Shown: one piece after another, positions 18,241 through 27,811 of the stretch
Layout of the letters: every line of letters starts with the position of its first letter
Position numbering within the stretch: position 1 is the first letter of the stretch
Source: an uncultured Bacteroidota bacterium
GTDB lineage: Bacteria > Bacteroidota > Bacteroidia > Chitinophagales > Chitinophagaceae
DNA: 64,000 bases
Assembly (NCBI GenBank): GCA_903824665.1
Contig: CAIJXT010000006.1
Coordinates: 140,654 to 204,653, forward strand
Reading direction: 5' to 3'
Position numbers and translations under genes: made by a program
The notes under the pieces: generated by a model
What the model was told of the DNA's origin: nothing
Database searches by the model: none
What the model saw: the letters and a program-made list of their open reading frames with translations, nothing else

Positions 18241-19203
18241 TTATGAATCAGCCGGAAGACTTTCAGGAAAAGCCTCAGCCATTTTTGAATCTTTCATTAC
18301 TTTGTCTGCTTTGTGCTGCAGCCTGTATCCATGATTTACCAGAAAAACACTTGCAACAATTGTCACAAAAGCCATTCCGATAAACATATTCAATTCCTCA
18401 TTCAGAAACAAAGCACCTGCCACAACAGCAATTAACGGGTTCACGTATGCATATATTGTAGCTACCCCCACCGGCAGCACATTCAGCACATACATGTATG
18501 CCGCATAAGATAGCACCGACCCGAAAACAATCAGGTAAACCAAAGCCAGCAGGCCGTCCTTGTTCCAAACTTCCATTCCGGTGTAGTTGTCAGAAAAGAC
18601 ACTGATGACCGTCAGAAAAACACCTCCAAATGTGAGCTGCAGGCCCGAATTGAACAACGGATTGACTGTCTTACCATAACTTTTGTTGAGCGAGCTGCCC
18701 AATGCCCAGGCTGCCGTGGCTACTACCACACACACAATACCTGCCATATAGCCCGGCTTGGCAAGGTCGGCCAGATTGTGTCTGAAGATAAGCCCAACAC
18801 CAAAAACACCCAGCAACATACCAAAACCAATAACAGCATTGAACCGATCTCGCTTGGACGACAACAGATTAAAGACAACCGCAAAAACGGGCATCATAGA
18901 GCACAGTAGCGCTGCCACCCCACTCGATACGTATTGCTCTGCCCAGGTAACTCCACCATTACCCAATGTCAGCATCAGAAAACCCATCAGCATTTGCCGT
19001 AGTATATTTTGTTTGGAAAGATCTACCTGCCGGTTTGCCATCAGCGCCACTGGTATCAGAATAGCACCCGCCGCTATCTGCCGGATGGCAGCAAATAAAA
19101 ATGCCGGATAGTGCGCTACCCCAACCCTTATCGCAAAATAAGTAGTTCCCCATACGATGCAGATAAAGACTAACGCGATGTATGCTTTGGTTTGTTTGGT
19201 CAT
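18241..19203 (-). CDS. EamA-family (DMT superfamily) transporter
   Basis: Inner-membrane carrier of the drug/metabolite transporter superfamily, 320 aa with ten predicted hydrophobic helices in two EamA repeats. Repeat one begins IALVFICIVWGTTYFAIRVGV with the family's WGT motif. Repeat two begins about residue 158 (AWALGSSLNKSYGK) and includes YVNPLIAVVAGALFLNEELN, the conserved Pro-containing helix of repeat ends. Family members export amino acids or other metabolites, but the substrate is unknown here. It is the first gene of a tight reverse-strand unit with ilvE and a GNAT gene, which points to an amino-acid-linked cargo (inference). The tail is basic and cytosolic. Confidence 0.88.
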   Translation of the reverse strand: MTKQTKAYIALVFICIVWGTTYFAIRVGVAHYPAFLFAAIRQIAAGAILIPVALMANRQVDLSKQNILRQMLMGFLMLTLGNGGVTWAEQYVSSGVAALLCSMMPVFAVVFNLLSSKRDRFNAVIGFGMLLGVFGVGLIFRHNLADLAKPGYMAGIVCVVVATAAWALGSSLNKSYGKTVNPLFNSGLQLTFGGVFLTVISVFSDNYTGMEVWNKDGLLALVYLIVFGSVLSYAAYMYVLNVLPVGVATIYAYVNPLIAVVAGALFLNEELNMFIGMAFVTIVASVFLVNHGYRLQHKADKVMKDSKMAEAFPESLPADS

Positions 19204-19388
19204 GAAAACAATCGATTGGATTTATACTGTTTCCCCTTGCTGCACCTCTCATTCTATCCCGGGATGGCACAAAATTGAAAAATAATTTCGAAACAAAACA
19301 GATACAATTTTGGATTTTTAGACCATAACAGTTACACCCGCATTCCGGCTGTTCACCGCACCCCAACAGGCACAACATCCGTACCAAT

Positions 19389-19416
19389 AGCAAAAGGGTG
19401 TGTCGCCACACCCTTT
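19389..19416 (-). terminator. Intrinsic terminator after the NuoEF-like gene
   Basis: Reverse-strand hairpin with a perfect 10-bp stem (AAAGGGTGTG / CACACCCTTT at 19393-19402 and 19407-19416) and 4-nt loop. The stem is followed on that strand by TTTTGC. It sits 35 bp after the stop of the gene at 19451-21100. The T-tract is short. Confidence 0.65.
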
Positions 19417-19450
19417 CGATTACCAAAACAGGAAATAAAATTGTTCCGGA

Positions 19451-21100
19451 CTATTCGAAGTATTCTTTCAGCTCTTCATTAAAATACTGAAGTGCATTAC
19501 GTATCGGCAATGGCAACCCGCCACCCAGTGCACAAAGCGAACCGATCTCCATCGTCGTGATCAGGTCTGTAAACAACTCCCGGTCCATTTTATAGTCCGA
19601 TGTCATTGCCTTGGCTACCATCTCATAGCCACGTGTAGAGCCCAGCCTGCAGGGAAAACACTTGCCGCAACTCTCATGTGCCGTAAACTGAAACAGATGT
19701 TCTATATAGCTGATTACCGGATAGCTATCCGGCAGACACACCACAGAGGCATGCCCCAGCAGAAAACCTGCCTGTGAGAAGGATTCAAAATCTATCGTCA
19801 GCGAGTCTATTTTATCTACCGGTACCAGACCACCCAGCGGCCCGCCAATATGCATCGCTTTCACTCCGCTCCTGAAACCACCGCCCAGCTCATCAGTTAC
19901 AACACGCAGTGGCGTGCCCATATCTACCTCATATATACCCGGACGATTGAAAAAACCATCCAGCGAAACCAGCTTTGTGCCGGTAGATCGACCGCGGCCT
20001 ATAGCCGCAAATGCTGCCCCACCATTGGCTATCACCCACGGTATGCATGCCAGTGTTTCCACATTATTCACAACAGTAGGCTTATTAAACAGCCCATGCT
20101 GCGTAGGATACGGTGGCCGTACCCGTACCTCTGGGCGCTGCCCTTCTATCGACGACAACAGTGCTGTTTCTTCGCCACATATATAAGCACCCTGAGCTTT
20201 GATCACTTTAAAATTATACGAAAAGCCCGATCCAAGAATATTATCACCAATATACCCTAGCTCCCTGATTGCTTCAATCGCTGCCTGGGTTATCGCTATA
20301 GCCTCCGGATATTCACCGCGTATGTACACTACACCGGTGTTTGCTCCGGCTATATATCCGGCTATGATCATACCCAGCAGCACCGCATGCGGGCGCTCCT
20401 CCAACAGATACCTGTCGCTATATGCACCCGGATCACCCTCGTCGGCATTACAAACTATAAACTTCACATCACCGGCTGTGTTCTTGCAAGACTCCAGTTT
20501 GAAGCCAATAGGAAAACCTGCGCCGCCACGGCCTCGCAGGCCAGATGTTTTCAGTTCCTCCAGTAGTTGATCAGGTGTCAATTGCAGTGCCTTACCCAGC
20601 GTTGCATAAAACTGCTCAACACCCGGAAAATCGCACGTCAGTACTGCCGTACCCACCGATGCTACATGGTATTTGTCCATCGGCATTTGTTTGCCGCCCT
20701 TTATTGCCGCTATCTCTTCTATGTCATTGCCAGAGTAGTTTCTACCCCCATAATGAAACGAACTGTTTTCGTGGCACCTGCCCAGGCAGCACATCTCGCC
20801 TATTTCCTCTGGTGCAAATGCCGCACCGAGTTTATCCTTCAATGCCGGCTGCGAACCAGCCGTCAGGCAAGAGCTGCCATTACATACATATACCTTCTTG
20901 CCCTGATTTTCCGGCCGCAGAAAATCGTAAAAAGTAGCCGCACCATATACATTGGCACTGCCCATCAAAAACTCACGGGCCAGCTTTTCGGCTTTATCCT
21001 TCGACACCGCACCGGTCTCCGACGCAGCAATACCCAGTTCCTCAAACAGGTTTTCACGCAAACCTTTCCTGCCAGATAGTTCACTCAAATTTTTTGACAT
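19451..21100 (-). CDS. NuoE-NuoF fusion: NAD(P)H-binding flavoprotein subunit, formate dehydrogenase/hydrogenase-like
   Basis: Electron-input module joining NAD(H), FMN and Fe-S clusters, as in FdsB, HoxF or HndC-type proteins. The N-terminal NuoE-like thioredoxin fold (1-135) carries a [2Fe-2S] set: Cys73, Cys78, Cys104 or 105, and Cys109. The NuoF part has the FMN loop GLRGRGGAGFPIGFK (187-201), the NADH site CNADEGDPGAYSD, the SLBB region (GRSTGTKLVSLDGFFNRPGI) and the [4Fe-4S] motif SCGKCFPCRLGS with a later Cys in GSLCALGGG. All ligands look intact at 549 aa. No catalytic partner (formate dehydrogenase alpha, hydrogenase or NuoG) lies beside it: the upstream gene is a secreted T9SS protein and downstream is an EamA transporter. 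Confidence 0.88.
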   Translation of the reverse strand: MSKNLSELSGRKGLRENLFEELGIAASETGAVSKDKAEKLAREFLMGSANVYGAATFYDFLRPENQGKKVYVCNGSSCLTAGSQPALKDKLGAAFAPEEIGEMCCLGRCHENSSFHYGGRNYSGNDIEEIAAIKGGKQMPMDKYHVASVGTAVLTCDFPGVEQFYATLGKALQLTPDQLLEELKTSGLRGRGGAGFPIGFKLESCKNTAGDVKFIVCNADEGDPGAYSDRYLLEERPHAVLLGMIIAGYIAGANTGVVYIRGEYPEAIAITQAAIEAIRELGYIGDNILGSGFSYNFKVIKAQGAYICGEETALLSSIEGQRPEVRVRPPYPTQHGLFNKPTVVNNVETLACIPWVIANGGAAFAAIGRGRSTGTKLVSLDGFFNRPGIYEVDMGTPLRVVTDELGGGFRSGVKAMHIGGPLGGLVPVDKIDSLTIDFESFSQAGFLLGHASVVCLPDSYPVISYIEHLFQFTAHESCGKCFPCRLGSTRGYEMVAKAMTSDYKMDRELFTDLITTMEIGSLCALGGGLPLPIRNALQYFNEELKEYFE

Positions 21101-21273
21101 AGTACTTTTGCTTTGGCCAATAAATCAACCGTAATATACAGAATTATCCGGTTTTTCAACTTTCAACACCTAAACGATGAAGGTAAATTGCGCCCTACAC
21201 AAAATGCCCTGTTGCATCACTCAGACACATTGGTTTGCTTGATCAAAATGTCAGGAAAGTGGGCACTTGATTA

Positions 21274-22785
21274 TTAGTTGTGCTTCACAAATCTCAGCCA
21301 CCTGCTTCGGTTCACCGACACAGAGTATACCCCGGCGGGCAAACCCGAAATATCAACCCTTGCTTGTTTATCATGGCAATCCAAATGCAGGCACACTTGC
21401 CCTAAGACATTGACAAAAGACAATTCGGAAATTTCTTCAGACGAACTGATATTCAAAAGCGAAACTGCCGGGTTCGGGAAAAGCTCAATAGATGCACCCA
21501 ACTTCGGGTCATCCACCAAAATAGGAACAGTTTCATAGGTACCACATTCCACACCACTGGTCTTAGCGTATATTTGTGTATTGTAAACTACGGTCGCGAT
21601 GTGCCCTTCAAAACCAGATCCGAAAGTGTGTTCAAAAGCCCGCTCTAGATAGATTTCACCCAACTTCTGCTTATATATAATTTTTCTTATGGCGCCGGGA
21701 AAACCAACCCCAAACGGAAAAACGGCGTACAGGGGAGTCGAAATACAACTGGCATCGCCTGGCAGATAATAATAAATTTGATACGGACGCAAGAAATATT
21801 CCTCTGGCATATAATTCCTCAAATCCGGAAATAAAACGGACGTGTCGACAGTTAACGTATCAGTGACTATCGTGCCAACGTCTATTGAGCCTGGTGTATA
21901 ATCGGTATACTCGTGCTTAGCCTCCACTACTTTTCGTACATACACTTTATGGAACGCATCCGGTGAATGTACAGACAAAATCGAGTCAAGTTTGTATCCG
22001 GAATAGTGGGTATAACGATACCCAATTGCACCGGCACTCGTACTCGTTGTTTTTGTTTCAAAAACATCTCCTGGCGAAAAATCAAAAATTGACGAAGCAG
22101 TTGGATTCTGAAAATCAATCAAATCGAAATACATACCGGCTGTCGAATAAAAATAGCCTGCAGTTAGGCTTGTAAGCGATTGTTTGTAAAAAAAATCAAC
22201 TTCATCAGTAAAACGGTAAGGGAACGTATAGAGATCAAAAATCCGGACAAAACCATGATTCTTCGATATTTTAAACTCAAAATTATCAAGCGGATCCAAT
22301 GGGTTCGACAACCCGGAATCAAATGCATGAAGGGTAATAGTCTTTACTGAATCTGGCACTCCCAGCACCGTCATTTCTTCGATAGTAGTTACACTGGCAG
22401 TATAAAAAACAGATGTCGTGTCCGTGTAAAACATCCATGTGTCTCCCACGTCCCCGGCAGTTCGTATCACAACAGTGTCACCAAAATAATTGTCAAACAA
22501 AAATGTCCCATCATTTTGCCGTACTACCCGCCCACCAAGCCAACTGCCCATGACCGTATCCTTTGTTATCATGGGAAACGATGCTGGTATTTTTCGTATT
22601 GTGCGGTACGGATAAAGTATTTCTTCGCCTCCTGTTGTGGCAACAGAAACGATGCGCATTCCGCGTAAATAACCATTGCCGTTAATGAATATTCGCTTTT
22701 CGCCAGCCTGAAGGCAATTGTAATTTTGTGCAAAGCAGCTTTGAGATACCCAAAACGAAAATAATAATGTGAGTATAGTTTTCAT
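21274..22785 (-). CDS. Secreted protein with T9SS sorting domain, unknown function
   Basis: From ATG 22783-22785 (503 aa) the protein starts with a signal peptide MKTILTLLFSFWVSQSCFAQ. The frame opens 22 codons earlier, but those residues precede the signal and are rejected. The body is beta-rich with many Tyr, Thr and Asp residues and no catalytic signature I recognise. The final ~75 residues are a type A T9SS sorting domain (IELFPNPAVSLLNISS, LSFVNVLGQVCLHL, LPAGVYSVSVNRSRWLRFVKHN). It is therefore exported through T9SS to the cell surface or medium. Neighbours give no hint of role. It is monocistronic, with divergent DUF2975 upstream. Confidence 0.82.
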   Translation of the reverse strand: MKTILTLLFSFWVSQSCFAQNYNCLQAGEKRIFINGNGYLRGMRIVSVATTGGEEILYPYRTIRKIPASFPMITKDTVMGSWLGGRVVRQNDGTFLFDNYFGDTVVIRTAGDVGDTWMFYTDTTSVFYTASVTTIEEMTVLGVPDSVKTITLHAFDSGLSNPLDPLDNFEFKISKNHGFVRIFDLYTFPYRFTDEVDFFYKQSLTSLTAGYFYSTAGMYFDLIDFQNPTASSIFDFSPGDVFETKTTSTSAGAIGYRYTHYSGYKLDSILSVHSPDAFHKVYVRKVVEAKHEYTDYTPGSIDVGTIVTDTLTVDTSVLFPDLRNYMPEEYFLRPYQIYYYLPGDASCISTPLYAVFPFGVGFPGAIRKIIYKQKLGEIYLERAFEHTFGSGFEGHIATVVYNTQIYAKTSGVECGTYETVPILVDDPKLGASIELFPNPAVSLLNISSSEEISELSFVNVLGQVCLHLDCHDKQARVDISGLPAGVYSVSVNRSRWLRFVKHN

Positions 22786-22898
22786 AGAGGTTTTTATATA
22801 GAGTAAAGATAATGTATTTCTACAGACAACATGCGTCTTCCATATATTCATTTTTTGCTGCCATAAATATTGATGAATTGTTTGTTTTAGAACAATTA

Positions 22899-22932
22899 TT
22901 TGTTGTTTATCAATAAATATTTGCTATTTTTG
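22899..22932 (+). promoter_or_regulatory. Bacteroidota promoter for DUF2975/HTH pair
   Basis: -33 TTTG (22899-22902), 22-bp spacer, -7 TATTTTTG (22925-22932), ending 27 bp before the ATG at 22960. Confidence 0.6.
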
Positions 22933-22959
22933 GGGTCACTCATCAAACTTCTGTCAACT

Positions 22960-23496
22960 ATGTCCCAAACAAACAACATCATTTTCAAAGGCTTGCACAT
23001 CGTTGCATGGATTATTTTCGTAGGCCTGTGTGTCGAAGCCGGTGGCCTGATTGTCAATTTCATTTTTAGTTGTTACAATCCGGCGTTTGTAAAAAATCTG
23101 TATCAAAAACTAGACCTAAGCGACATGTACAATCGGAGCCCATGGGCATTTTTCGGTATGTACAGTTTTATTTTGCTTATTGCGATGCTGAAATCCTATC
23201 TGTTTTATGTGCTCATCATACTAATGATGAAACTGGATCTGTCAAAACCATTCAGCAATTTTTGTGTCAGACAAATATCCCGGATCAGCCACATTACGCT
23301 ATACATCGGACTATTTAGCTATGTTGCGAATCAATCAGCCAAAAACTTACAACATCATGGTTACCTTATCGACAATCTGAGTGAATTCTGGGTAGACAGT
23401 GAGGCTTTTTTGTTGATGGCTGCTGTTGTCTATGTAATTGCTGCTGTATTCAAAAAAGGAGTTGAAATTCAAAACGAAAACGATCTAACAGTTTAA
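22960..23496 (+). CDS. DUF2975 integral membrane protein
   Basis: The 178-aa protein (ATG 22960) has four predicted membrane helices: IVAWIIFVGLCVEAGGLIVNFIF, a second around WAFFGMYSFILLIAMLKSYLFYVLIILMM, a third around ITLYIGLFSYVAN, and LLMAAVVYVIAAVFKKGVE. The layout matches DUF2975, a family usually encoded next to a tiny XRE/YozG-like repressor, as here (2-bp gap). The longer reading from 22900 begins inside the promoter and is rejected. By analogy with such pairs, the regulator probably controls this membrane protein, which may act in stress or signalling, but the family's biochemical role is unknown. Confidence 0.8.
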   Translation: MSQTNNIIFKGLHIVAWIIFVGLCVEAGGLIVNFIFSCYNPAFVKNLYQKLDLSDMYNRSPWAFFGMYSFILLIAMLKSYLFYVLIILMMKLDLSKPFSNFCVRQISRISHITLYIGLFSYVANQSAKNLQHHGYLIDNLSEFWVDSEAFLLMAAVVYVIAAVFKKGVEIQNENDLTV

Positions 23497-23498
23497 CT

Positions 23499-23714
23499 AT
23501 GCCAATCATTGTAAACCTGGATGTGATGATGGCAAAGCGAAAAATGTCGCTGAATGAACTATCAGAAAAAGTAGACCTCACACTCTCCAATCTTTCCATC
23601 CTGAAAACAGGAAAAGCAAAAGCAATACGTTTCAGCACTTTGGAAGCCATTTGCAAAGCCCTCAACTGCCAGCCGGCTGATATTCTCGAATATGTAGAAG
23701 AAGTCCGGAGCTAG
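23499..23714 (+). CDS. Small XRE/YozG-type helix-turn-helix regulator
   Basis: 71-aa DNA-binding protein consisting of one Cro/C1-type HTH: VNLDVMMAKRKMSLNELSEK, then VDLTLSNLSILKTGKAKAI as recognition region, then RFSTLEAICKALNCQPADIL. That last stretch is the typical helix 4-5 of YozG-like regulators. It begins 2 bp after the DUF2975 stop, so the two are translationally linked in one operon. Partners of this type are widespread and conserved as a pair. Autorepression of the promoter at 22899-22932 is the simplest model (inference). Confidence 0.88.
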   Translation: MPIIVNLDVMMAKRKMSLNELSEKVDLTLSNLSILKTGKAKAIRFSTLEAICKALNCQPADILEYVEEVRS

Positions 23715-23939
23715 TTCAATAAATAGTCTTTAGCCCTTCGCCTTTGCCCGATATTGGCACCGCCAACCACACGGGTCGGCGTTTACTTCGCATGCAAAAT
23801 TCCCCACCGGTGTGGCACACTTCCAAAGTGTGCCACACCTATGCCCAAAAAAACATATCCACATTCGCAACGCGGATCCAACGAATCGGCTTTTCACAAC
23901 GGCTACCCCAATCAATAAAAATGATACCCATCACCCATT

Positions 23940-24155
23940 TTCGGCAAGGTTTTTGTGGTGGCATAATGTTGGCTTTTTTGTATCCACTCACATCCCCTTA
24001 AACACTTCGGCAGCAGCTGTTATCACTTGCACACAGTGGGAAGCAACTGCGCAAAAAGTGCGCAAAAAGAAGATATTTCAATATTCGTAAAACACTGATA
24101 ACCAACTTATAAAGACAAATTTGCGCAAAACTGAAAATTTGACAACAACTGCGCA
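23940..24155. repeat. TGCGCA-rich intergenic repeat, copy A
   Basis: The stretch 23715-24402 holds no convincing gene. Its second half carries TGCGCA palindromes at 24048, 24059, 24122 and 24150, the first two 11 bp apart centre to centre. A 27-bp block (24042-24068) is identical to 62055-62081, 38 kb away. About 100 bp before it, GGTTTTTGTGG followed by GCATAATG also resembles the second site (GGTTTTTGTGG then GCATATTATG). This looks like a dispersed non-coding family. The first half of the gap (23715-23940) shows only a GTGTGGCACACTTCCAAAGT/GTGCCACACC inverted stretch near 23810-23850. Confidence 0.6.
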
Positions 24156-24402
24156 AAACCACACTACTGCCACCTTGCCAAGGCAATACGTTTCGCGAAT
24201 ACAGTTGCAGGATACACCCGGCATTGCCCCTGTTTTTAATCAACAGAATATTCTATCTGTAAAAACGCCTTTCAAAAGAAACACAGCTGCTCGAAATATC
24301 ATTTCATTTTTAATCAAATATTAACAACCACCAGATATTACAACCGAACTTTACATGTCCGAATGCACTTTCTTTGTGCAGCAGTAATAAAATACAACAA
24401 AT

Positions 24403-24410
24403 TACGTTTG
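24403..24410 (+). promoter_or_regulatory. Bacteroidota -7 element for TonB receptor operon
   Basis: TACGTTTG, 22 bp before the ATG at 24433. A TTTG at 24373-24376 is 26 bp upstream, slightly far for a -33 element. Confidence 0.45.
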
Positions 24411-24432
24411 TAGCTCATTCACACACACGCAC

Positions 24433-26724
24433 ATGACAATCAGAACCCTTGTTTTCTTTCTTTGCTTAAGCCTGTCTACGCTATCGTCAATTGCGCAGCA
24501 TATCACAATCAGCGGTTATGTCTCCGACAAAAAAAGCGGCGAGCGACTCATAGGCGCCGTGGTATACCTGCCCGATCTCAAAGCAGGCACCGCCAGCAAT
24601 AACTTTGGATTCTACTCCATCACCATACCCTCATCTGCCGACAGCGCCGACCTTCGGGCTGCATATGTTGGGTACACAACCTTCGAAAGAAAGATCAGCC
24701 TGACTCAAAATATCGTGCTGAACATCGAATTGGGCGAAACCAAGGAGCTCAAAGAAGTTGTTGTAAGCGCTCAAAAAGCAGCACTACACGAGCGCACTCA
24801 AATGAGCGCTATCGACCTGCCCATCCAGACCATAAAGTCATTACCGGCATTCCTTGGCGAGCCGGATATCATGAAGGCCATACAGTTACTGCCGGGTATT
24901 CAGGCCGGCAACGAGGGTACCTCCGGTCTATATGTCCGTGGCGGCAGCCCCGACCAGAACCTTATCCTGCTCGATGGTGTACCCGTGTATAATGCCAGCC
25001 ACCTCTTCGGCTTCTTCAGCGTTTTCAATGCCGACGCCATCCGCAGTGTAGAGGTCATCAAGGGTGGTTTCCCGGCCAGGTACGGCGGCAGGCTTTCTTC
25101 AGTTATAGATATCAATATGAAGGAGGGCGACAAAAACAAAATTCATGGCGAGGGGGGAATCGGGATCATAGCCTCCCGCCTTACCCTCGAAGGGCCTATA
25201 CAAAAAGGCAAATCTTCCTTCATGGTCTCAGGCCGCCGCACATATATAGATGTACTGGCCGCACCTTTCATGAAGGGTACTAGCAAAGGTGGCTATTATT
25301 TCTACGACCTCAACGGCAAAGCCAACTTCACACTCGGCAAGAAAGACCACGTGTATGTCAGTGGCTACTTCGGCAACGATAAGTTCTACTTCTCAGACAA
25401 AAGTAGCGATGGCAACAGCACCTCCACATTCGGCGCAGGCATCCGGTGGGGCAATATTACAGCCGTCGGCCGCTGGAACCACGAATTCAATCCCAAACTG
25501 TTTGGCAACCTCACTACCTATTACAGCCGGTATCGCTTCTCCGTAAGTGCAGAGAGCGGTAGCACTACCAATGGTATCACCGAAAACTTCCTGCTGAAGT
25601 ATCTCTCTGGTATCGACGACCTCGCTGCCAAATACGATTTCGACATCATTCCCTCTCCCAACCATTATATAAGAGTAGGCACCGGAGTGATCGCCCACAC
25701 CTACACACCAGGGGCACAAACCACTAAAATCAGTTACAGCGGCCTCACATCCGACACCACAGTTGGTCAGAAAGCGATCTATGGCACCGAAACAGACACC
25801 TATATAGAAGACGATGTAAAGATCACATCAAAGCTAAAAGCCAATCTGGGTGTTCACTTCGCCGGCTTCTTTGTTCGCGACAAGTTCTACAGTTCCATCC
25901 AGCCCAGGGTCGCTTTGCGATACCTTATTAATGAACAGCTGAGTGCCAAGGGTTCTTTTGTGCAGATGAATCAATACATCAACCTCCTTACCAACTCCTC
26001 CATCGGGCTGCCCACAGACCTTTGGGTACCTTCTACCGACAAAATCCCGCCACAGCTTTCGCGGCAGGCTGCAGCCGGCCTCGCTTATACCCATAACGCA
26101 GGTTACGAGTTCAGCCTCGAAGGATACTACAAAACCATGGATAATATTATAGAATACCGCGAAGGCGCCAGTTTCTTCAACAGCACCACAGGCTGGGAAG
26201 ACAAGGTAGAATCGGGTAAGGGCACTAGTTATGGCGCAGAGGTATTTGTACAGAAAAAGAAGGGAAAGTTCACAGGCATGCTGGGCTATACCCTATCCTG
26301 GACCAACCGCAAATTTGCCAACCTCAACAATGGCCAGACATTCCCCTATAAATACGACCGCAGAAACGACTTCAAGGTAGCCGGTGTCTACACCTTGTCA
26401 AAACGGATAGAACTGAGTGCCGAATGGGTTTACGGCACTGGCAATGCCATCACCCTGCCTATCGGTTACTATCAGGGGGCCAACGGAGAAGAGATCACTG
26501 TATACGGCAGCCGCAACGGATACCGTATGCCTTCCTACCATCGTGGCGATGTGAGCATACGCTTTTCAAAAGAAAAGAAATGGGGTTCCCGGTCATGGAT
26601 TCTCGGCGCCTATAATGTGTACAACCGCAAAAACCCGTTCTTTATCTACAACGACAGCGGTACGTTCAAAATGGTAAGCCTTTTCCCTATCATACCTTCT
26701 GTCAGTTACCAGTTCAAATTCTAA
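24433..26724 (+). CDS. TonB-dependent receptor with carboxypeptidase-like N-domain
   Basis: Outer-membrane transporter, 763 aa. The signal peptide ends SSIAQ (~21). A CarboxypepD-reg-like domain follows at about 25-110 (ISGYVSDKKSGERLIGAVVYLPDL). The plug domain comes next (DLPIQTIKSLPAFLGEPDIMKAIQLLPGIQAGNEGTSGLYVRGGSPDQNLILLDG, with the family's VRGG and LLDG motifs). The rest is a 22-strand barrel ending in aromatic residues (SVSYQFKF), as outer-membrane proteins do. The following gene, 3 bp downstream, is a DUF4249 lipoprotein. That TonB/DUF4249 pair is common in Bacteroidota and is thought of as a SusCD-like variant. The ligand is unknown. Confidence 0.93.
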   Translation: MTIRTLVFFLCLSLSTLSSIAQHITISGYVSDKKSGERLIGAVVYLPDLKAGTASNNFGFYSITIPSSADSADLRAAYVGYTTFERKISLTQNIVLNIELGETKELKEVVVSAQKAALHERTQMSAIDLPIQTIKSLPAFLGEPDIMKAIQLLPGIQAGNEGTSGLYVRGGSPDQNLILLDGVPVYNASHLFGFFSVFNADAIRSVEVIKGGFPARYGGRLSSVIDINMKEGDKNKIHGEGGIGIIASRLTLEGPIQKGKSSFMVSGRRTYIDVLAAPFMKGTSKGGYYFYDLNGKANFTLGKKDHVYVSGYFGNDKFYFSDKSSDGNSTSTFGAGIRWGNITAVGRWNHEFNPKLFGNLTTYYSRYRFSVSAESGSTTNGITENFLLKYLSGIDDLAAKYDFDIIPSPNHYIRVGTGVIAHTYTPGAQTTKISYSGLTSDTTVGQKAIYGTETDTYIEDDVKITSKLKANLGVHFAGFFVRDKFYSSIQPRVALRYLINEQLSAKGSFVQMNQYINLLTNSSIGLPTDLWVPSTDKIPPQLSRQAAAGLAYTHNAGYEFSLEGYYKTMDNIIEYREGASFFNSTTGWEDKVESGKGTSYGAEVFVQKKKGKFTGMLGYTLSWTNRKFANLNNGQTFPYKYDRRNDFKVAGVYTLSKRIELSAEWVYGTGNAITLPIGYYQGANGEEITVYGSRNGYRMPSYHRGDVSIRFSKEKKWGSRSWILGAYNVYNRKNPFFIYNDSGTFKMVSLFPIIPSVSYQFKF

Positions 26725-26727
26725 AAC

Positions 26728-27636
26728 ATGAAACCCACTCTGTATATCGCGATAAGCTTACTCGCCGCAACCTTGTTGTTGTCATCATGCGAGAAAACAA
26801 TCAATGTAAATACTCCGCCTTTCGCTAGGAAGTTGTCTGTCAATTGCAACGCAATGGTAGGTCAACCATTGTACATCGGCGTTGGCACCAGTGCAGCTAT
26901 CAAAGATCAGAAGTTCCGCCCTGATCTTACGGTCAGAGATGCGGTCGTAAAACTGTATGTAAATGATACCCTCACAGAAACACTCGTATTCGACAATATG
27001 TTTGGCTACCACTCGGGTATCCCTACCCTACCCGGCAACAAATATTCCGTAACAGTTTCTGCCCCTTCCTACGATAATGCATTTGCGGTTACCGTCGCCC
27101 CCTCTGTAGTCAATATTGTCAGTGTCACCAGAACCCCGATGGCCAGAAAAAATGAAGACGGTGAATACCAGGATGCGGTAACGTTAACCTTCGACGACCC
27201 GGCAGGCATGGGCGATTTCTATGTTGTATCTGTAAACGCCCCACAGGATTCATTTATATATAATCACGACTTCTGTGTCAACTCTCCCGACGCCTCAGTA
27301 GAAACCAATGCTACCGATCTCGCCGATGTCAATACCTGCCTCGACAACAAATCCATATTCATCCGCGATGCGCTCTTCAATGGCTCCCGCAAACAGATCA
27401 AGTTTTATGCCAACTCAGCCTATATCCAACCGGTTTTTAATGGCATTGACTCCATTTATTCAACCATCGAGCTAATGCACGTTACCGAAGACTATTTCAA
27501 ATATTCAAAATCCGCCCGCATAGCCGAAGAAACCAACGAAAATCCTTTTGCAGAACCTGTGAATGTCTACAGCAATATCACAAATGGCTTGGGCATTTTC
27601 AGTATACTCAGCATCGATGGCCGCCAGATCAGGTAA
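26728..27636 (+). CDS. DUF4249 lipoprotein, partner of the TonB receptor
   Basis: The 302-aa product is a lipoprotein (lipobox LLLSSC, Cys21) of the DUF4249 family. Visible features are the N-terminal beta domain after the lipid (INVNTPPFARKLSVNCNAMVG), VVKLYVNDTLTETL and the internal PGNKYSVTVSAPSYDNA. It also has ISVTR-like and MGDFYVVSV strands and the C-terminal block ELMHVTEDYFKYSKSARIAEETNENPFAEPVNVYSNITNGLGIFS, which is the family's most recognisable region. It sits 3 bp after the receptor gene in the same operon. By analogy with SusD it may cap the receptor and bind its ligand at the cell surface (inference). Confidence 0.9.
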   Translation: MKPTLYIAISLLAATLLLSSCEKTINVNTPPFARKLSVNCNAMVGQPLYIGVGTSAAIKDQKFRPDLTVRDAVVKLYVNDTLTETLVFDNMFGYHSGIPTLPGNKYSVTVSAPSYDNAFAVTVAPSVVNIVSVTRTPMARKNEDGEYQDAVTLTFDDPAGMGDFYVVSVNAPQDSFIYNHDFCVNSPDASVETNATDLADVNTCLDNKSIFIRDALFNGSRKQIKFYANSAYIQPVFNGIDSIYSTIELMHVTEDYFKYSKSARIAEETNENPFAEPVNVYSNITNGLGIFSILSIDGRQIR

Positions 27637-27774
27637 TTCATCTGCGACATCATGCTACGTTCGGTGTGGCTACATCAATTATATACCCGTTCAGTCATCC
27701 GGGCACCTTTACCATTAGCGGTTTTGGTATTCATTTTCTAATTTTAAATCCGATTATCATTCAGGTAATTTCGG

Positions 27775-27782
27775 TAATTTTG
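27775..27782 (+). promoter_or_regulatory. Bacteroidota -7 element for sucB
   Basis: TAATTTTG, 29 bp before the sucB ATG. No clear -33 element. Confidence 0.4.
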
Positions 27783-27811
27783 CATCCCGCAATGCAAATT
27801 CGGTTATACAG

